Origin: Planctomycetota bacterium
Lineage (GTDB): Bacteria > Planctomycetota > UBA8742 > UBA2392
Direction of reading: 5' to 3'
Assembly (NCBI GenBank): GCA_019636195.1
Contig: JAHBYA010000020.1
Coordinates: 1 to 49,441 of the forward strand
DNA length: 49,441 nt
Positions 48,543 through 49,441 of the stretch are shown one piece after another. Within the stretch, counting starts at the first letter, position 1, and every line of letters starts with the position of its first letter. The notes beneath the pieces were generated by a model that made no database searches, had not been told where the DNA came from, and worked only from the letters and a program-made list of their open reading frames with translations. Position numbers and translations under genes: made by a program.

Positions 48543-49361
48543 TTATTTCTGTGAAGCCTCGCGCTGGGGCGGCAACATTTCGCGCATCAGTGTGCGCGCA
48601 CGGTCGTGGTCAACGCCGAGCGTCGCGACGTAGCCGTCGGCGTGCATCGTCGGGTGATGCGGAAACTCAAGCGGTGACCCGTCGTAGCCGGTCACCCTCG
48701 CCCCGATCTCACGCGTAATCACCCACCCCGCCGCCGTGTCCCAGATGTGCGGCGCGCCCGGCCTTGATGCGCAAACCCCCGCGCCGTCGCGCGCCATGGC
48801 AGCCGCGCGCATGCCGAAGCTCTCGATCTCAATGATTTCCTCAACGCCAAGTGCGCGGGCAATTGCCTGCCCTGTTTCCCGCGGCGCCCACGGGCTCCAG
48901 AACAGTTTGGGCGCGCGGCTGTGGCGCATTACGCGCTGTTCGTCGCGCCACACGCCGTGGCCTTCGGCGGCCCACCAGGTCTCTTCCTCGACGGGGTCAT
49001 ACACGAAGCCAAGCACCGGCGTGCCCTCAATGGCAAGCGCCAGCATAACGCTGTAGCCGGGCTTGCCGGCAATGAAGCTGCGGGTGCCGTCGATCGGGTC
49101 GATGATCCAGCGGCGGCGGCGTGAAGGGTCGTCATGCTGCGAGCCTTCTTCGCTGCAGATTGCGTCACGCGGAAAGTTGGATGCGATACGCCGAATCAGC
49201 ATGTCGCTGATGGCGTGGTCTGCTTCCGTCACCACATCGCCTGCCGCTTTGGTGCGGGTGGCGTCGGTGCGGCGTTGCGCGCTGCCGATGTACGGGCGCA
49301 GAATCTCTGCGGCTTCCGACATCCAGTCCAGTGCAAGGTCTCGCTCGCGGCCGTAGTCCAT
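48543..49361 (-). CDS. Inositol-monophosphatase-family phosphatase
   Basis: 272 residues. The metal site is complete: E71-E72 (CSEEGS), D88-P-I-D91-G-T (WIIDPIDGTRSF) and the C-terminal WDTAAGWVI. The family includes inositol monophosphatase, CysQ and the histidinol-phosphatase HisN. The spacing after DPIDGT and ALAIEGTPVLGFVYDP points to the HisN/IMPase-like group, but the substrate is not fixed. The start is ATG 49361; 20 codons upstream are open. A -10 box lies six bases before the ATG. Nothing follows in the last 80 bases of the window. Confidence 0.9.
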   Translation of the reverse strand: MDYGRERDLALDWMSEAAEILRPYIGSAQRRTDATRTKAAGDVVTEADHAISDMLIRRIASNFPRDAICSEEGSQHDDPSRRRRWIIDPIDGTRSFIAGKPGYSVMLALAIEGTPVLGFVYDPVEEETWWAAEGHGVWRDEQRVMRHSRAPKLFWSPWAPRETGQAIARALGVEEIIEIESFGMRAAAMARDGAGVCASRPGAPHIWDTAAGWVITREIGARVTGYDGSPLEFPHHPTMHADGYVATLGVDHDRARTLMREMLPPQREASQK

Positions 49362-49367
49362 GTCGCA

Positions 49368-49373
49368 ATTATC
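49368..49373 (-). promoter_or_regulatory. -10 box for leaderless phosphatase gene
   Basis: GATAAT on the minus strand, six bases before ATG 49361. The -35 is weak (TTGCAG at 16 bases). Confidence 0.45.
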
Positions 49374-49441
49374 GCGCAACAACCAACCACTGCAACGTGT
49401 GGACAGTGTGCGGATCGTCATTGCAGGAGTGCCGCAAAGCC

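Overview
The window is a GC-rich chromosomal segment from a Gram-negative, hopanoid-making bacterium. I infer Planctomycetota or a near relative. The grounds are adenosylhopane genes, many secreted proteins of unknown function, a large secreted leucine-rich-repeat protein, paired zinc-ribbon proteins, a G|FTLVE pseudopilin and several ClpS-like proteins. No rRNA, tRNA, CRISPR array, insertion sequence or prophage was found. The taxonomic call rests on gene content only.

Layout. 1-3.7 kb: SMC on the minus strand. 3.9-8.7 kb, plus strand: hpnH, an hpnG-like nucleosidase, an ECF sigma factor with a zinc-less anti-sigma partner, and a coiled-coil lipoprotein. 8.8-12.3 kb: a sulfur module, ArsR-SulP on one strand facing a metallo-beta-lactamase/rhodanese/membrane fusion, with an AT-rich operator between them. 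12.4-14.7 kb: a compositionally different patch with a secreted-protein gene broken by an in-frame TAG, overlapped by a TTG-started membrane-anchored protein. 14.7-17 kb: a protein with a C-terminal sorting tail, a tiny AbrB-type protein and a ROK kinase. 17-18.5 kb: three ClpS-like genes in a row, one fused to a GNAT acetyltransferase and one with a degenerate pocket. 18.5-27 kb: glycosyltransferase, fasciclin lipoprotein, dienelactone hydrolase, acyl-CoA dehydrogenase, zinc-ribbon pair and secreted unknowns. 27-31 kb: SPFH/coiled-coil/propeller fusion, DUF309 and a hexapeptide acyltransferase. 31-35.6 kb: a degenerate methylase-like gene divergent from nifU-nifS, then a TPR protein. 35.6-42.4 kb: pseudopilin, two tandem metallophosphoesterases and the LRR protein. 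42.6-49.4 kb: nadA, thioredoxin, TraF-like outer-membrane protein with a bifunctional-nuclease-family protein, histidine kinase/response regulator and an inositol-monophosphatase-family enzyme.

The points most worth following are: (1) the triple ClpS cluster with its GNAT-ClpS fusion, a candidate N-degron system coupling N-terminal acetylation to recognition; (2) a NifU whose three scaffold cysteines are all replaced while its two other cluster sites are intact, behind an IscR-like palindrome; (3) an SPFH/propeller fusion without a membrane segment; (4) an HpnG-like enzyme lacking the usual ribose-binding glutamate; (5) the sulfur module with a Gly/Cys tail; (6) at least seven genes whose -10 box sits 6-8 nt before the start codon, suggesting frequent leaderless transcripts. 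Many operon ends carry clean hairpins, used here as terminators.
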